A stretch of DNA of 64,000 nt from Trissonchulus latispiculum (taxonomy: Eukaryota; Nematoda; Enoplea; Enoplida; Ironidae): positions 35,960-99,959 of the forward strand of contig JASAND010008634.1 of assembly GCA_030248195.1 (NCBI GenBank), in the 5' to 3' direction. A program made the position numbers and the translations under genes. The notes beneath the pieces were generated by a model. It was not told where the DNA came from. It was given only the letters and a program-made list of their open reading frames with translations, and ran no database searches. The first letter of the stretch is position 1; each line of letters starts with the position of its first letter. Of this stretch, positions 45,170 through 57,089 are shown piece after piece.

Positions 45170-46940
45170 AGCGTAATCAGCCTAATAACTAACAGTGTGG
45201 CACTTGGCATATATTCTTAGTTATTACGTACTTTAGATGCCTTTAAAGGTTAACAATAACGTATTTGAACAGACTGCATCCAAAACTGTCCCAAGCTAAA
45301 GCTTACTGTATAACCTAATATCAAAATATTATCCTGTATTATGTTAAAGACAAGGAAAGGCTTAAGTTTGACAGCAGGTGCAGCAAATCACTTAGGCAAT
45401 CCTAGTAAATTAGTCCAGGCTAATTATATGAAGAAAGAACCTTAATAAGTCTTACTCCAAATTCACAAGAACAAAGGTAGGTAACTGTCGTCAATAGTTT
45501 CAAGTTAACAACTTTAGTCAGTCAAGCCATTATTCTTTGGCTGAAAAATAAGGCACCAATTGAATTGGTGCAAGGCAAAGAATAGGTTACATTTACGATC
45601 ACTGACCGATGTTAAACAAGGTGGTGGGAGTCAACATCTCAGATTACCCCCCTCTGTTCAACAAATTAAAACATTCCCCAGCCCTATGTAACCGATTCAT
45701 GTTGCAGTGGAAATACTGAATAAAATTAAGAAAGTATTAGATCGCTAAAGCTTGATTTGACAAGTGCGAGTAAAAGAAAATTTTAAGTGAGCTCACAACC
45801 TACTGTTTGTGTAGGAAATTTATTAATGAAAAAGCCTATACATTCGCCGACGGACTTTGCTAATTATCCAGTAGAGCAAGCAAAAGGATTTGTGCCGACT
45901 CGCAGCAGAAACTGTAAACAGATTTAGGTTTTGTTGAGCTCTTCAAGGCTTCTTCAGATATGAGAATGAGGGTATTTTTAGTAATCCATCGCCGACAAAT
46001 GGGCACACCAAACGATATGCTCTGATAAGCAATGGTAACCATGTACGTAGTCAAGTCCAGTCATGTGGTGTTGAAGTTTACGCAAGGGAAATGGCGGTAC
46101 GCGGGGTCAAAGACACTGAACATTTTTGGAGAATCTTTGCCTAATCTTTGTGATGGTAGGTACGAATACAGAGGAATAATGAAACTTGATCCAACTACTT
46201 TCATATGCACACCTACGGCGTACGTGTAGGCAGAATGAAACATTGTAGCGCTGTCTTCGTTGAAACAAGATATAAGGAGTCTTCCACACCTTAGGGATGA
46301 GCTATTCATTATAACCTCTAAATTGATTTATTGTAGCAGTCAGGTTCCATAATGAATGTTTTAATAATACTACGCATAATTAATCTTACAAATGTTAGGT
46401 AAGCGCAAAAAGTCTAAATGGTAATGTGAAAATTAGTCAAAATGTAGTTAGGTGCGTCTTTTCGGATTTGGACGGCAGAATTAGATTAAGCTTTTACTAT
46501 TGGGACTTAGTAGTTGTTGCTTCGGTGACAGTTTTTAAAGGGAACTCAACTTACATGGCCTGATTTCAGGTGGTGAAATCCTATACTGTACCTGCTAACT
46601 GAATTTGTTATTAAGTTATTAGGAATTTCCGTTTTTCTGCTAAAACCTCAAAACAACTTATAATTTCTGAGTTAATTGATAGATGTAGGTGTTGGCGAGA
46701 AGAAATCTGAAATTGTTTACAAGATTGTGAAGAGCTCATATAAGAAAGGGAGGAAACCGATTATGTTCAATTCATTATATTACATACTGTTAGTTTCCCT
46801 AACTTTTCTTACAAATAAAGAATAAAGCCTGCAAAGATACGCAAATAATTTCGAAACATGCTGAATTGAAGAAATTGAATTAGGTATCTTGTTTGGTTGG
46901 GAATTTCACAATTACGCATTTACCCTTGTTCCTCATTAGT
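45170..46940. other. No gene seen
   Basis: AT-rich, non-repetitive by eye. Short overlapping frames at 46032-46309 on both strands have no domain. Confidence 0.35.
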
Positions 46941-46945
46941 CAAAC

Positions 46946-47137
46946 TTGAGTGGAAAACAGATTACAAAAACAGTCTATTCCAGTTACAGGTGTAATAAGG
47001 TTTCGTTAACGTGCCATCTTGGTGTGAAACATAAGGCGGCAGCAGTCAAGCAAAAGATAGCGCTTGAAACTGAGTATCAAGAGGTAACCAAGTACCAACA
47101 GATTAAGGTGCTTGAGAGAGAGCAGCTTTCGGCTTGA
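46946..47137 (+). CDS. 63-codon ORF, possible terminal exon, unidentified
   Basis: The C-terminal half (AAAVKQKIALETEYQEVTKY then QQIKVLEREQLSA) is Lys/Glu-rich and helix-like. AATAAA follows at about 47266. It could be the last exon of a plus-strand gene or chance. Confidence 0.25.
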   Translation: MSGKQITKTVYSSYRCNKVSLTCHLGVKHKAAAVKQKIALETEYQEVTKYQQIKVLEREQLSA

Positions 47138-47334
47138 AACACAAAGTATAATATCAATACATTATAATAGTTCGACAGAAAAAATTCGAAAAGTTCGTCC
47201 CGTTTTCCTTGTTTTGATTTATCTTGTCAAAGCTGGGATGAACTGGAATAACGTTGAAGTTTGAAATAATAAACTTTATGATGATATTTTGAACAGAGTT
47301 TATTCATAACGTCTGAGCTGACATTAAGAGAGAC

Positions 47335-47468
47335 TTATCCATCATCATCATTGCCTTGGATTAAAAAAGCTTGACTGTATTCTGACAGTATTTTGATGAT
47401 CTCGCGATGACTGCTCAGCCATGTTGTCAACACCTCAGTCTTCTTGGGATGTCGGATCAACTGACCTG
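47335..47468 (-). CDS. Possible terminal exon of an unidentified minus-strand gene
   Basis: The acceptor is TTTTTCTCAG (exon starts at 47468 or 47465). An open frame encodes QLIRHPKKTEVLTTWLSSHR and EIIKILSEYSQAFLIQG, then an acidic end with TAA at 47337-47335. AATAAA on the same strand lies 31-36 bases past the stop (47304-47299). Upstream exons were not established; a candidate at about 47945-47872 joins in a different frame. Confidence 0.35.
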
Positions 47469-48189
47469 CTGAGAAAAATAAAACTTATTAAGGCGAAAAT
47501 CTAAATGTAAAATGTTAGACTCATCTGTATGAACTGTACTTAAACTAAATAAAGGCTAATGAATGTAACAAGTATGTATGAGCTGTATGAGCTTTCTATT
47601 TCTAGTCTCAGAAGTTGAATAAAGCTAATTAGAAATTCTAGCTGAAACAAATATTCCCAAATGAGCGATTTGATGCAAGCTTGACTAAAATGCAGGGGAA
47701 AATGAAATTTCGAGGGAAGAAAAGTTTAATCTTTCAAGCAGTGACACAAAAAATTTGAAGGCGGGGGAACAACTTCTGTTATCAACAAAATACAGAATTT
47801 TCCGGATAAGAGGAAAACAATTTTGAACTGCCAAACGTTATGTATATAGAGGAAATTTACGATATACGTATGATTTTTTCTGCTCAATAGGTTTCTCATC
47901 GTACAAATAGTATCAATTTTTAATGGAATTGATCCTGACGCAACCGTCATTAAGGCTGTTTAACTTGTAATCTTCCAAAAGCTGTTGCTTAGAAGAAGCA
48001 AAAAGAAGTGTTTTGCGTTTGAAAACATTATATCAATTTGTCAGGCGATTGTCCGATAAGCCTTGAAAAGGATCCATTGGACTACATTCCTACGAAATTT
48101 TGTTTTATACAACAATTTTTATAAGAGCAGAAAAATGCTACAAAGTTATGTAATTAGTATTAAATTAGATTAACCTAATTTAAGTTATA

Positions 48190-48745
48190 ATGTAAATAGT
48201 AAAAATAAGTACTAAATTACCTACCGTAATCCTTGAACTAATCAGCGAATCAGCGTTGCAGACACAAGTTTGTATGAAAGCATGTATTTAGTTCAAGGTG
48301 AGACCCCCCCCCCCGGGAAGGTATCGGGGAGGGGGATCCCGAGTTAACGAACCGGGCATGCCTAGCCTGTTCAGTACATGAGAGTGCAAACTACTTTTTA
48401 CTTCTTCTAAGGATCGGTTGTTGGAGGAAACAGTTAGTTTACAGAAAAGTTAGTAACCACAGCCCCCAACTCAAAGATACGAAAATTTTTTCGATCTTGC
48501 ACTTAAAAAGTTCTGATATTTTAAGTAAGTATTAATGACGTCTGCTAATTAATTAATAAAAATTACTAATAAAATAAATACCTACCATAAGCCTAAGGCT
48601 AATTAGCGAATCAGCGAGTAGACCTACGTTTAGATGAAAGCATGTATTCAGTTCAAGGTGGGACCCCCGAAAGTATTCGGGGGCCTGGGTTAATGAGCCG
48701 AGCATGCTTAGCTTGTTCAGTACATGGTACAAGTGTAAGAGCTTA
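48190..48745. repeat. Two direct repeats of about 200 bp
   Basis: AATCAGCGAATCAGCG...GAAAGCATGTATT...AGTTCAAGGTG and GTTCAGTACATG occur at 48240-48380 and again at 48600-48728. Both include a C-run (GACCCCC) followed by a G-run. Could be parts of a diverged LTR or a local duplication. Confidence 0.6.
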
Positions 48746-49486
48746 ATACTCTTATTTTTGTACTCTTGGTATGAGAATAAGGTTTGGAACTTTGACGGTT
48801 TTGCAGAACAGAACACATAAGGTTTCGGAAACATAGGTTTCAAGAAAGTACGTTTTCTTGGGAGTTGCAGACTCAGTTAAGCAGCTGTTCATCTACCTTT
48901 TCATGTTTGTCGGTCTGAAGAGTGTGTAAATGTGAAGGGTAGCGTAGAGTTTAGGAGTCCAGTGAACTTAATGATGATCGCCAGGTGTTTTTACTGCAAC
49001 ATTTTTGAAACTGCTTATTGCAATTGAAGCCGCTTTATCAACTACCGGCTTACTGCCCGGTAACTAAGCCGATATTTGGCAGGCGAATCGATTGCAGGTT
49101 TTAGTCGCCCTAAAGGTGCAACTCGCTCATGAATAAATTAAATAAAATCTTAACTAATGTCCCTAATAAAGATAAATGGAGGCCATGATTTACTTTAAAC
49201 TTACTAATTTAATAATGGCAAATATCCATAAAGATCCATATAGAAGCACAGCAAATAAATAATAAATGGGCAATAAAAAGCCCGACCGCACTCTAACTGA
49301 CACAATATCAATAATGACAAGCATAATGGCTATCTAGACACACACTGACTTCAAGACCTAATTTGCATAAACAGCGTCAACATTCGAATCATTTGCATAA
49401 ACGTACTAACAGTTGCCTAACGCAATAGCTGGTTTTTAACATCATCCCCTGGCAAAAGTATTTTAGCGCCTGCTAAAATTTCCAAG

Positions 49487-49680
49487 ATGGAAGAGAGTGC
49501 TACCATACTTCGAAGATTAGGTTTAGATGGTAAAATTTCAAGAAAAGACTTTCAAGCATGGGCGACCAGTAAGCGACCATAGGAAGTCCTGGCGCATTTA
49601 CTACCCATGATAGCAAAAGTAACTTCAGATTGTAAGCCCAAGAAAGACTTACTCGAAGAAGAATAAAGATTAGAATTGAA
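49487..49680 (+). pseudogene. Gag-like retroelement remnant, plus strand
   Basis: An ATG-led frame reads EESATILRRLGLDGKISRKD and FQAWATSKRP before a stop, and then coding-like sequence continues (LPMIAKVTSDCKPKKDLLEE). An untranslated leader with GCGCCTGCTAAAATTTCCAA precedes it. It resembles the start of a Ty3-type gag, but in the opposite orientation to the pol gene at 51733. Weak assignment. Confidence 0.3.
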
Positions 49681-49699
49681 AGATTGGTAGCAAATGGTA

Positions 49700-51160
49700 G
49701 TCAAATACAAGCTACTTGAAAATGGGGATATATTCGTACTTGAACGTAAACTTGATAGCATTTTAAACACGATACTGCAACTCAAATTCAGAAAATAAGC
49801 GAAAACTCGTATTACAGTACAATATACGACGAGAACTAAGTATACAACAGTACAAAAGAGTAAATATGACAAAGTACCTTTACAACAAATTCAAAAGATT
49901 AAAGTAAGACAAAAATACCTGTACACAATTCAAAAGCTAAATACGACATTCATACTTTACAACAATTTCAAAAGAATACCACATAGAGTATATATCTGTA
50001 CAACCATTAAAAAGATTAACATATAGCTTATTCGCTAACAATGCAAAAATTCAATTACAGTACAAAATAGCAATATACTGAATACTGAAGTCATGAGAAG
50101 AACAGAAACTACCGTGTCAGTACAATCCATTCTAACTCAACTCTTGGACCTATGGCATAAATGCCCTTAGCATCAATGAATTGCATTACCGATAAGGTAG
50201 TTTAAAAGAAAACAGATTTCAACACAAACAATCCAAAGTAAACTAACTCAAAATTCGACTGAGAATAACGAAAATTCAAAATTTTCTTTGCGCGAAAGAT
50301 AGTAATTTTAAATATCCTAAAAACCACTAAAGAAAAACATCACAAATAATCCATAAGTGCACATATGTATTTCCAATTACATCGTTCATCACCGAACAGA
50401 AAAGAATGAGTGCCTACGAATTCACACACAACATATTACAGTATTCCAAGAAAGTAAATCCAAAACTAAATAGCAATATACAAAAAGAAACAATTAACAA
50501 ATACATACAAGTAAAGACAATTATAAAGTATACATTAAAGACAATTGTACAAATTCAAAAGCGTATAGACTGTTGCTAACAAAGAAAAAGTTCAATATGC
50601 AATTTAAAGTTCGTCAATTGTGGCAGTTCTTTGTATTACTGCTTTAATGAGGAGCAGTTCATCGACAATTGGGTACGTAGAACTCCATGGAATGCATCGA
50701 TGTAGAATCATCAAAGAGCTGCTTATCTAAAAGAAACAAAGCAAACACAACCACATATATACTCAGAATTTTAAGCTAACAATTCCCAATTTGAAAGAAA
50801 TTCGAGAGAATAGAGAAAAAAAAAGAAACAAATGCGAAAGATAAGAATGGTATAGCTTCAAATGACAAAAGATAGCCGTTATAGCACTTAAGCCTCCAAG
50901 TAGAAAGCGAAATAAGCATAAAGCTAACTAGTCTACCACAGAAATACAAAACATCAATTACATAACGAAATAAAGTCTTCAGCTTGTAATGAAGTTAGCT
51001 TGCTAGCAAGGATACAGTTACAAAATACCATTAGGACAAATAACTTCAAAACAAATCCTAACTACTACTATATTTACAGACGCTGGCATCTTGTTTTATT
51101 TGGTCCTTTTATTATATACAGGACTCGTTTTGCCTCTTTTTAGATGCCTTAGTTTTCTCT
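49700..51160. other. A-rich quasi-repetitive region, no gene
   Basis: Loose repeats of ACAA(N)TTCAAAAG with TACGACA and TACAGTAC strings occur between about 49800 and 50560. No coding signal on either strand. Confidence 0.4.
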
Positions 51161-51166
51161 GCGTCT

Positions 51167-51355
51167 TTATCTACAGCATCTTTTTTTTGGGCTTTTGCTG
51201 TATATGCATAGTAATACGATTAACAAACTCAACAAAAATACAAAGTCCATAATAATGCCAAAGTATAAAAGAATAACAAAGTACAGACTGGTAAATATGA
51301 TCATTAGCAAGCTAACTCCTATATTATAGCAAGAATTCTTCGTTGAACGTATCAA
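51167..51355 (-). CDS. 62-codon transmembrane ORF downstream of pol
   Basis: Two strongly hydrophobic stretches (GVSLLMIIFTSLYFVILLYF and IIMDFVFLLSLLIVLLCIY) end in the basic tail KSPKKRCCR. It lies 378 bases past the pol stop on the same strand. It might be the end of a third, membrane-protein gene of the retroelement, but nothing upstream is open. Confidence 0.25.
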   Translation of the reverse strand: MIRSTKNSCYNIGVSLLMIIFTSLYFVILLYFGIIMDFVFLLSLLIVLLCIYSKSPKKRCCR

Positions 51356-51732
51356 TGAGGCGTTTTAGAATTACACGTATATGAAAGCCTCTGAATAATT
51401 ACTCCTTCTTCTTCAAAAGGATAACTAAGTAACTAATAAATTGCTTGCGTTTCAAGTGAACTTCCGATTAGTAAAGTAGCAAAATAACTGCTTTAAGAAA
51501 AAATTCACAAAACTGAGCTTTCAAAGAATTCAGGTTAATGACTGACAAAAGTTGACTCAAGTATTACGAAAGTAAAAAAACAAATATAAGCAAAACACGC
51601 TACCAGACGACAGCACTAGTCCTATGTTTATACGACTAGAAGCATTGTGGGTAGCTACGTACTAGGTGAAGGAAAACTTGCACTTAGCACGCAAAAAATA
51701 ACGATATACAACCCGATGACCGTAAAAAGAAA

Positions 51733-54700
51733 TTATTCATTGCGCGATGTTTTTGCGCCAGTTTTTAAAGAATCGTCCTTGTTATGTATTCCGTCCTGTT
51801 CTTGCACAGATTTCCACTTACGCGAATAATTGCTCACAGTTTGTGGAAAATAAGCAGTCATCACAGGAATTACTGATGTTAATATAGCAAGCTCTTGGCT
51901 GTAGTGCGATCTTGCATCTTCTGCATCATCGATATTGCGCACATTGATAGACTCTTGATTAGGTTCATTGATAGCTGTTTGCACTTGGTTAGTTTGACCG
52001 TTTTCAGTAGGTCCTAATACACAATGACGTACAATTACTCCATCATCATTCTTAGCTACGACATCACTATCCCTATTCGTATCTATGACATCATTACTAC
52101 TGGTAGCAGTTGGATCGTCAACATCTATTTCCAACTCCTCCAAAGTTTCAGGGTTTATATCAGGTAGCAATTTCAAACGATTGACGTGAATGACCTTGCT
52201 AATGTCACCCTTTTTCATATCACGTAAGCGTACGTTCTGATCAGAAAGGACCTCGACAATTCTATAGGGTCCGTCGTACTTAGGTGCCAATTTAGACATA
52301 GTACCCGTAGGTTGTGGCACTTGAGTAATGTTACGCATAACAATTTGACCCACTTCAAAATTCTTCAAACGAACACGTTTATCATACCGCTGTTTTACAA
52401 GTTCCGCTTTATCAGCTATAATTTGAGCTGTAAGATGCCAGTTTTCAGTCAAAGTTCGTATTAAAGAAGTCTTATAATTAACAAGAGAAGTTACTGGCTT
52501 ATCAATGTTTTCAAACAACAAATCCTCTGGAACTTGACAATCCCGACCAAATAACAAAAAATACGGTGTATCTTGAATAGTAGAATGCAATGACGTTCTA
52601 TATGCATGCATAGCAAAAGCTAACTTGACATCCCAGTCGCGCTGGTTAACATCTACGTACTTCTTAACTATTTCACGTATAGTACCGTTTACCCGTTCTA
52701 CTAAACCGTTTGACTGAGGGTGGTAGGCAGTGGTACGTAACTTCTTTGTACCCATCAATTTAAAAAGCGCAGTTGTGACTTCTGCCTGAAAATTAGGACC
52801 TTGGTCCGTTACGACCTCAGTAGGAACTCCGTATCGCAAAATAAACTCATTCAAAATGATACGTATTAAAGTTTCAGCCTTTTCGTTCCTTAAGGGCCAT
52901 GCTTCTGCCCAACGGGTAAGTTGATCAATGATCACCAAAACACAAACATTTTGCTTTTTGCTCGTAGGAAAATGCATAACGTCAGCATAAATTCTCTCGA
53001 AAGGTTTCGTAACTGGCGGATAAATTTTCATCGGAGCTTGAGGGTTCCTTGGGCCTATCGAAAACTTAGCACAAACAATGCAATTACGTACGTACAGTTT
53101 CACATCAGTGAACAAAGTAGGCCAATAATATCTAGTCGCAACTTTATAATGAGTTTGAGGAATACCCTGATGACCACCAGTATCAATAGCAGAATGATAT
53201 TGTTCCAAAATATAATCACGAAACTTTCTAGGAACACAAATTAAACGTCCTGAACCTTTTTTCCTTTTGGCGTGAATGTCAGTACGCCACCTATACAAAA
53301 CACCGTTTTCGTATTCAAAGTTGTCTTGGCAACTTATTAAAGTCCAAGTTAAATCATCTTTGGGCAATGTGCCTTTTTCAAGATACGTAATAAAAGAACC
53401 AAAATCTGGATCAACTTTAAGAGCTTGTGCCCATTCGTCGTCAGAGTATTTTTCAATAACACAAACTGGCGGGAACATATCACCCGTTACATCAAATTCA
53501 TCAGATACGTACTGAAAAGCATTCTTAGCAACAACAGATTTACATTCACCTTCGTCGCTCCGGTCGTTAGTATCAACGACGGAAGTTTGAGGGTTACGAG
53601 ACAAACAATCTGCAACAGGATTATCTACGCCCTTTCGATGTTCAGTTCGAAAATTAAATTCAGAAAGTACAATAGCCCATTTGGCAATTCGAGTATAGCC
53701 TTGATTTCTGGCGTTTGCAAAAATATACTTTAGGGCTTCATTATCGGTATATAAAGTGAACGTTCTATGGCGTAGGTAATGCTGAAAATGTTTACAAGAC
53801 CAAACAACTGCAAGACCTTCTAATTCCACAATTTTATAGCGTTTTTCTGCACCAACTAAAGATCGACTAGCATACGCAATAGGTTTAGGCTTTTTCTCTC
53901 CAGGTTGGTCCTGTTCTAGTACTGCACCGAGACCCACGACACTAGCGTCTGTTGTTAAAATAAAAGGTTTATCCCAATCAGGATATGCAAGAACTGGTGC
54001 GTTTACTAAAGCCTGTTTTAGAGTTTCAAAAGCTTTTTGACATTGATCGTTCCAATGAAAACCTTCATCTTTTTTCAACAAAACGTTCATTGGTGCCGCA
54101 ATAGAACTAAAGTTACATATAAATCTCCGATAATAACCTGCCATACCTAAAAAACCACGTAGCTGTTTAATGGTAGTAGGTACTGGAAAATTTTGAACCG
54201 CAGTCACTTTACGCGGATCTGTTTCAATGCCCTTTTCGGAGATAAAATGTCCTAAATATTCAACCTTCTTGCGGAAAAACACACACTTTTTCATTTTCAA
54301 ACGTAAACCATGATCTGAGAGCTTTTGAAAAACCACTTCTAGCATTTTTAGATGGTGAGATTCGTCGTTAGAAGGAATTAACAAATCGTCGATGTAAACT
54401 GGCAATTCTGTGAAAATTCGTTCCATGATACGTTGAAAAGTCGCAGGGGCATTTGTCAAACCAAAAGGCATGACATTGAAATGAAACAAGCCCATATGTG
54501 AAATAAATGCGGTCTTTTCTTTATGAGGCTGGAACATCTCGATTTGCCAATAACCGCTATTTAAATCTAGAGTTGAAAAGAATTTCCCTTTACTGAACAT
54601 ATCTAGAATTTCATCGATTTTTGGTAAAGGGTAGCGGTCTTTCCTTGTTATTTTATTCAACTGGCGATAATCAATGACAAATCGCGTTGTTCCATCCTTT

Positions 54701-55752
54701 TTGCCTACAAGCATGCACGGTGAAGACCATTGACTATCTGATGGAACGCAAATACCTTGTTCTAACATTTTCTTTATGTGCTTTTCAATTTCAGCCCTTT
54801 CCATAGGGTTCATCCTATATGCTTTTGCTGTTACTGGACCTGCCATTCCTGTATCGATGAGATGTTGTCCTGTGCTGCATCTTCCAAGATTTTCCGGTGT
54901 AGCAAACACATGTACGTACTTACGTAGTAGTTCTTTGAACTTACCTTTTGCCTTTTCCGAACATTCGAACTTGTCCAATTGAGCTTCCTTGAGAAATTGT
55001 TCGTACAGTTCTTCTAGTGTAGGTTCCTTAGTTGCGTTCTGCGTTTCTTGAGACGTTGAAGGTGTATCTACGTACGTATTTTCAGTAGTTGCAGAAAAAA
55101 TTTCAGCTTTTACAGACTTAGGTAGATCATCTTCACATACGTACTCTTTTTCAAACCACGTATCACTCAACTGTAGAAACGATTCCTTGCCTTGACGATT
55201 TTTTACAGAAACTAAGTCGTCTGCATAGGCTAGTACCATTCCAGGATGTAAAGTCATAGGCTCTTCGCCCAAATTCCATACTTTAATTTCTTGGGTTTTT
55301 TCCCTTTTTGAGATAATTCCTGGAACAACATAGCAATCGTACTTTTCCAAAATATTCATGGAATTTCGCACTAGCTTAGGCGATTCTTCAAACCGTGAAG
55401 GCCAAGGAGCTATCTTCGTATTTACAATTGATGATTTCGTACGTACAAATGGTAAGTCCCACTCATCATCAGTCAAGTCAACTTTTGGTTGACTGTCCTC
55501 ACAAGTGATAGAGACCCACGCCTCAGAATTCGCTGGAATAGTAGTTCCGACACGTAGACAAATATTCGAAACAGCTGGCTGTGCTTTTCCAATAGTTTGC
55601 AAAATGCTGCTAATTTGCGGTGCCCCCAGCAACGGAACTTCTTTAAACAAGGGATGGTAAACTGAATGGCGTCCCATGAGCATTGACCAGTTGTAAAAAG
55701 ATAGAAAATCCATACCAAGAAGTATGTCATACGGACAAAATTCGCTTATCAA
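51733..55752 (-). CDS. pol: Ty3/Gypsy retrotransposon pol polyprotein, 1339 codons
   Basis: The domain order protease-RT-RNase H-integrase is that of Ty3/Gypsy elements. It begins inside the aspartic protease C-terminus (YDILLGMDFLS). RT: FVIDYRQLNKITRKDRYPLP, then YIDDLL. RNase H: FILTTDASVVGLGAVL and YTDNEALKYI. Integrase: zinc finger (HSAIDTGGHQGIPQTHYK with CIVC), catalytic core (YADVMHF, VTDQGPNF, HPQSNGLVERVNG) and a GPY/F-like module (KLAPKYDGPYRIVEVL). No stop interrupts the frame, so it decayed little. The frame stays open upstream to about 55848, where a TGA ends it; the protease active site and gag are absent. Clear LTRs were not found. Confidence 0.95.
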   Translation of the reverse strand: MISEFCPYDILLGMDFLSFYNWSMLMGRHSVYHPLFKEVPLLGAPQISSILQTIGKAQPAVSNICLRVGTTIPANSEAWVSITCEDSQPKVDLTDDEWDLPFVRTKSSIVNTKIAPWPSRFEESPKLVRNSMNILEKYDCYVVPGIISKREKTQEIKVWNLGEEPMTLHPGMVLAYADDLVSVKNRQGKESFLQLSDTWFEKEYVCEDDLPKSVKAEIFSATTENTYVDTPSTSQETQNATKEPTLEELYEQFLKEAQLDKFECSEKAKGKFKELLRKYVHVFATPENLGRCSTGQHLIDTGMAGPVTAKAYRMNPMERAEIEKHIKKMLEQGICVPSDSQWSSPCMLVGKKDGTTRFVIDYRQLNKITRKDRYPLPKIDEILDMFSKGKFFSTLDLNSGYWQIEMFQPHKEKTAFISHMGLFHFNVMPFGLTNAPATFQRIMERIFTELPVYIDDLLIPSNDESHHLKMLEVVFQKLSDHGLRLKMKKCVFFRKKVEYLGHFISEKGIETDPRKVTAVQNFPVPTTIKQLRGFLGMAGYYRRFICNFSSIAAPMNVLLKKDEGFHWNDQCQKAFETLKQALVNAPVLAYPDWDKPFILTTDASVVGLGAVLEQDQPGEKKPKPIAYASRSLVGAEKRYKIVELEGLAVVWSCKHFQHYLRHRTFTLYTDNEALKYIFANARNQGYTRIAKWAIVLSEFNFRTEHRKGVDNPVADCLSRNPQTSVVDTNDRSDEGECKSVVAKNAFQYVSDEFDVTGDMFPPVCVIEKYSDDEWAQALKVDPDFGSFITYLEKGTLPKDDLTWTLISCQDNFEYENGVLYRWRTDIHAKRKKGSGRLICVPRKFRDYILEQYHSAIDTGGHQGIPQTHYKVATRYYWPTLFTDVKLYVRNCIVCAKFSIGPRNPQAPMKIYPPVTKPFERIYADVMHFPTSKKQNVCVLVIIDQLTRWAEAWPLRNEKAETLIRIILNEFILRYGVPTEVVTDQGPNFQAEVTTALFKLMGTKKLRTTAYHPQSNGLVERVNGTIREIVKKYVDVNQRDWDVKLAFAMHAYRTSLHSTIQDTPYFLLFGRDCQVPEDLLFENIDKPVTSLVNYKTSLIRTLTENWHLTAQIIADKAELVKQRYDKRVRLKNFEVGQIVMRNITQVPQPTGTMSKLAPKYDGPYRIVEVLSDQNVRLRDMKKGDISKVIHVNRLKLLPDINPETLEELEIDVDDPTATSSNDVIDTNRDSDVVAKNDDGVIVRHCVLGPTENGQTNQVQTAINEPNQESINVRNIDDAEDARSHYSQELAILTSVIPVMTAYFPQTVSNYSRKWKSVQEQDGIHNKDDSLKTGAKTSRNE

Positions 55753-55850
55753 ATACTCATGAGCCCATCTATAGCCTTGAAAAGAAAGTTCAAATTTTAC
55801 TGAACCAGAAAAATTTATAGGCGTTCCGTTATGCGTCTTTCAAATAAAGT
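51733..55850 (-). mobile_element. 5'-truncated Ty3/Gypsy element
   Basis: At about 55850 retroelement-like sequence gives way to a patch of ACATTCCGTT palindromes (55880-56050). Gag and the 5' LTR are therefore missing, by truncation or rearrangement. The downstream limit is unclear. Confidence 0.7.
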
Positions 55851-55879
55851 TTCATCGACCGCATGAAAAAGTCACAGGT

Positions 55880-56050
55880 GCGGCGATCTGTTCCAACGTA
55901 ATGTCCGGACATTCCGTTGACGAAGCACGTAATGTCACAAAAATGTCCGTATGCAAATTTTTCACACCTAGGTAATGTCCGGACATTTTTGTGACTTTCC
56001 GTTGTTCATTAACGGAATGTCACAAAAATGTCCACAGCCCCAAAAACCAC
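55880..56050. repeat. ACATTCCGTT / AATGTCC palindrome cluster 1
   Basis: Contains GTCCGGACATTCCGTTGACG, AATGTCACAAAAATGTCC twice, AATGTCCGGACATT (palindromic) and AACGGAATGTCAC. The same motif recurs at 57598-57880. Confidence 0.75.
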
Positions 56051-56157
56051 TAAATGTTCCGAAATTATACCTAATGTGCAGCTGGCGCGTTTCTTTGATC
56101 TTGCCGCTATCCGTAAGCATTAATCTTCGTCACGTTTATTCGTAGCTCTCAAGGGGG

Positions 56158-56860
56158 AACATTGGATTGGGGTGCGGGAGGGGGAGGGTGTTGGTGTTGG
56201 AACACCTCACCAACTTGACTTGACGACTGCCGTCAAGAGCTAGGCAGTTATTTTAAGCCAAATAGCCAAAAACATTTTTCAAATGATCAAAATAGCCTCA
56301 TTCAGGACTCAGGAGCATTCTTTCATCAGTGGGTGTGTGGGGGGGCCTGGGGGGGGTTGACCCCCAAAATTTCCGACCCTCCTTGCTTCCGCCAGCCTCC
56401 CCAACTTTCGGCTACGCCTACAACAACCCCTAAAATCTAAATTTTGCCATAAAATTGTAAAATTTTTCAAAAATGTTTTTCAAATTATGCCTTGAAACCG
56501 TGTGAAAACACCTTCAACGATAAAAACAAGTATTGCTATGACGAAAAATGAGTTAAATTATAAAAAATTATGTGTTTTTCGCTATTTTATGGATTTTCTA
56601 AGGTCCAAATTTTTGGGGGTGGGATGGTGGGCTTAGATGTAAGGTGGGGGGGGGGGGTTGGCCAGCCCCAGCCACTTTCTCAACCCCTCCAGAACATTTT
56701 GGGGGGGGGTAGTCCCCCCACAAGTGGCGCAAAAAAACGGCCAAAAATTGGGTATTTTTCGGAAACATTGGATTGGGGTGCGGGAGGGGGAGGGTGTTGG
56801 TGTTGGAACACCTCACCAACTTGACGACTGCCGTCAAGAGCTAGGCAGTTAGTTTAAGCT
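56158..56860. repeat. Two ~100-bp direct repeats around G-rich MITE DNA
   Basis: ACATTGGATTGGGGTGCGGG through GACTGCCGTCAAGAGCTAGG occurs at 56159-56250 and again at 56764-56852, with a 4-base insertion in the first copy. Between them is G/C-run sequence (GGGGGGGCCTGGGGGGG) typical of MITEs here. Open frames in this span are compositional. Confidence 0.7.
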
Positions 56861-57089
56861 TGCATCTGGCAAAACATTTCAAAGATATCCACATTTTTGG
56901 CTTTTGGCAGGTTTTTCTTATATATATATATATATTGCGAGAAATACACGTTTTTAACTGTATATGGACTTTCTGACTCATTATTGACCTTATTTTGGAC
57001 TTGGAAACATGTTGGAAATCAAGTTTTCGAGTTTAAAAACCATGTCTGATGTCAAAATCACTAAATAGTTGAATGTTCATTGGCATTAG

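Noticed and set aside
52921..53733. Plus-strand ORFs of 79-107 codons
   Set aside because: They are shadows of the Gypsy pol gene on the other strand.
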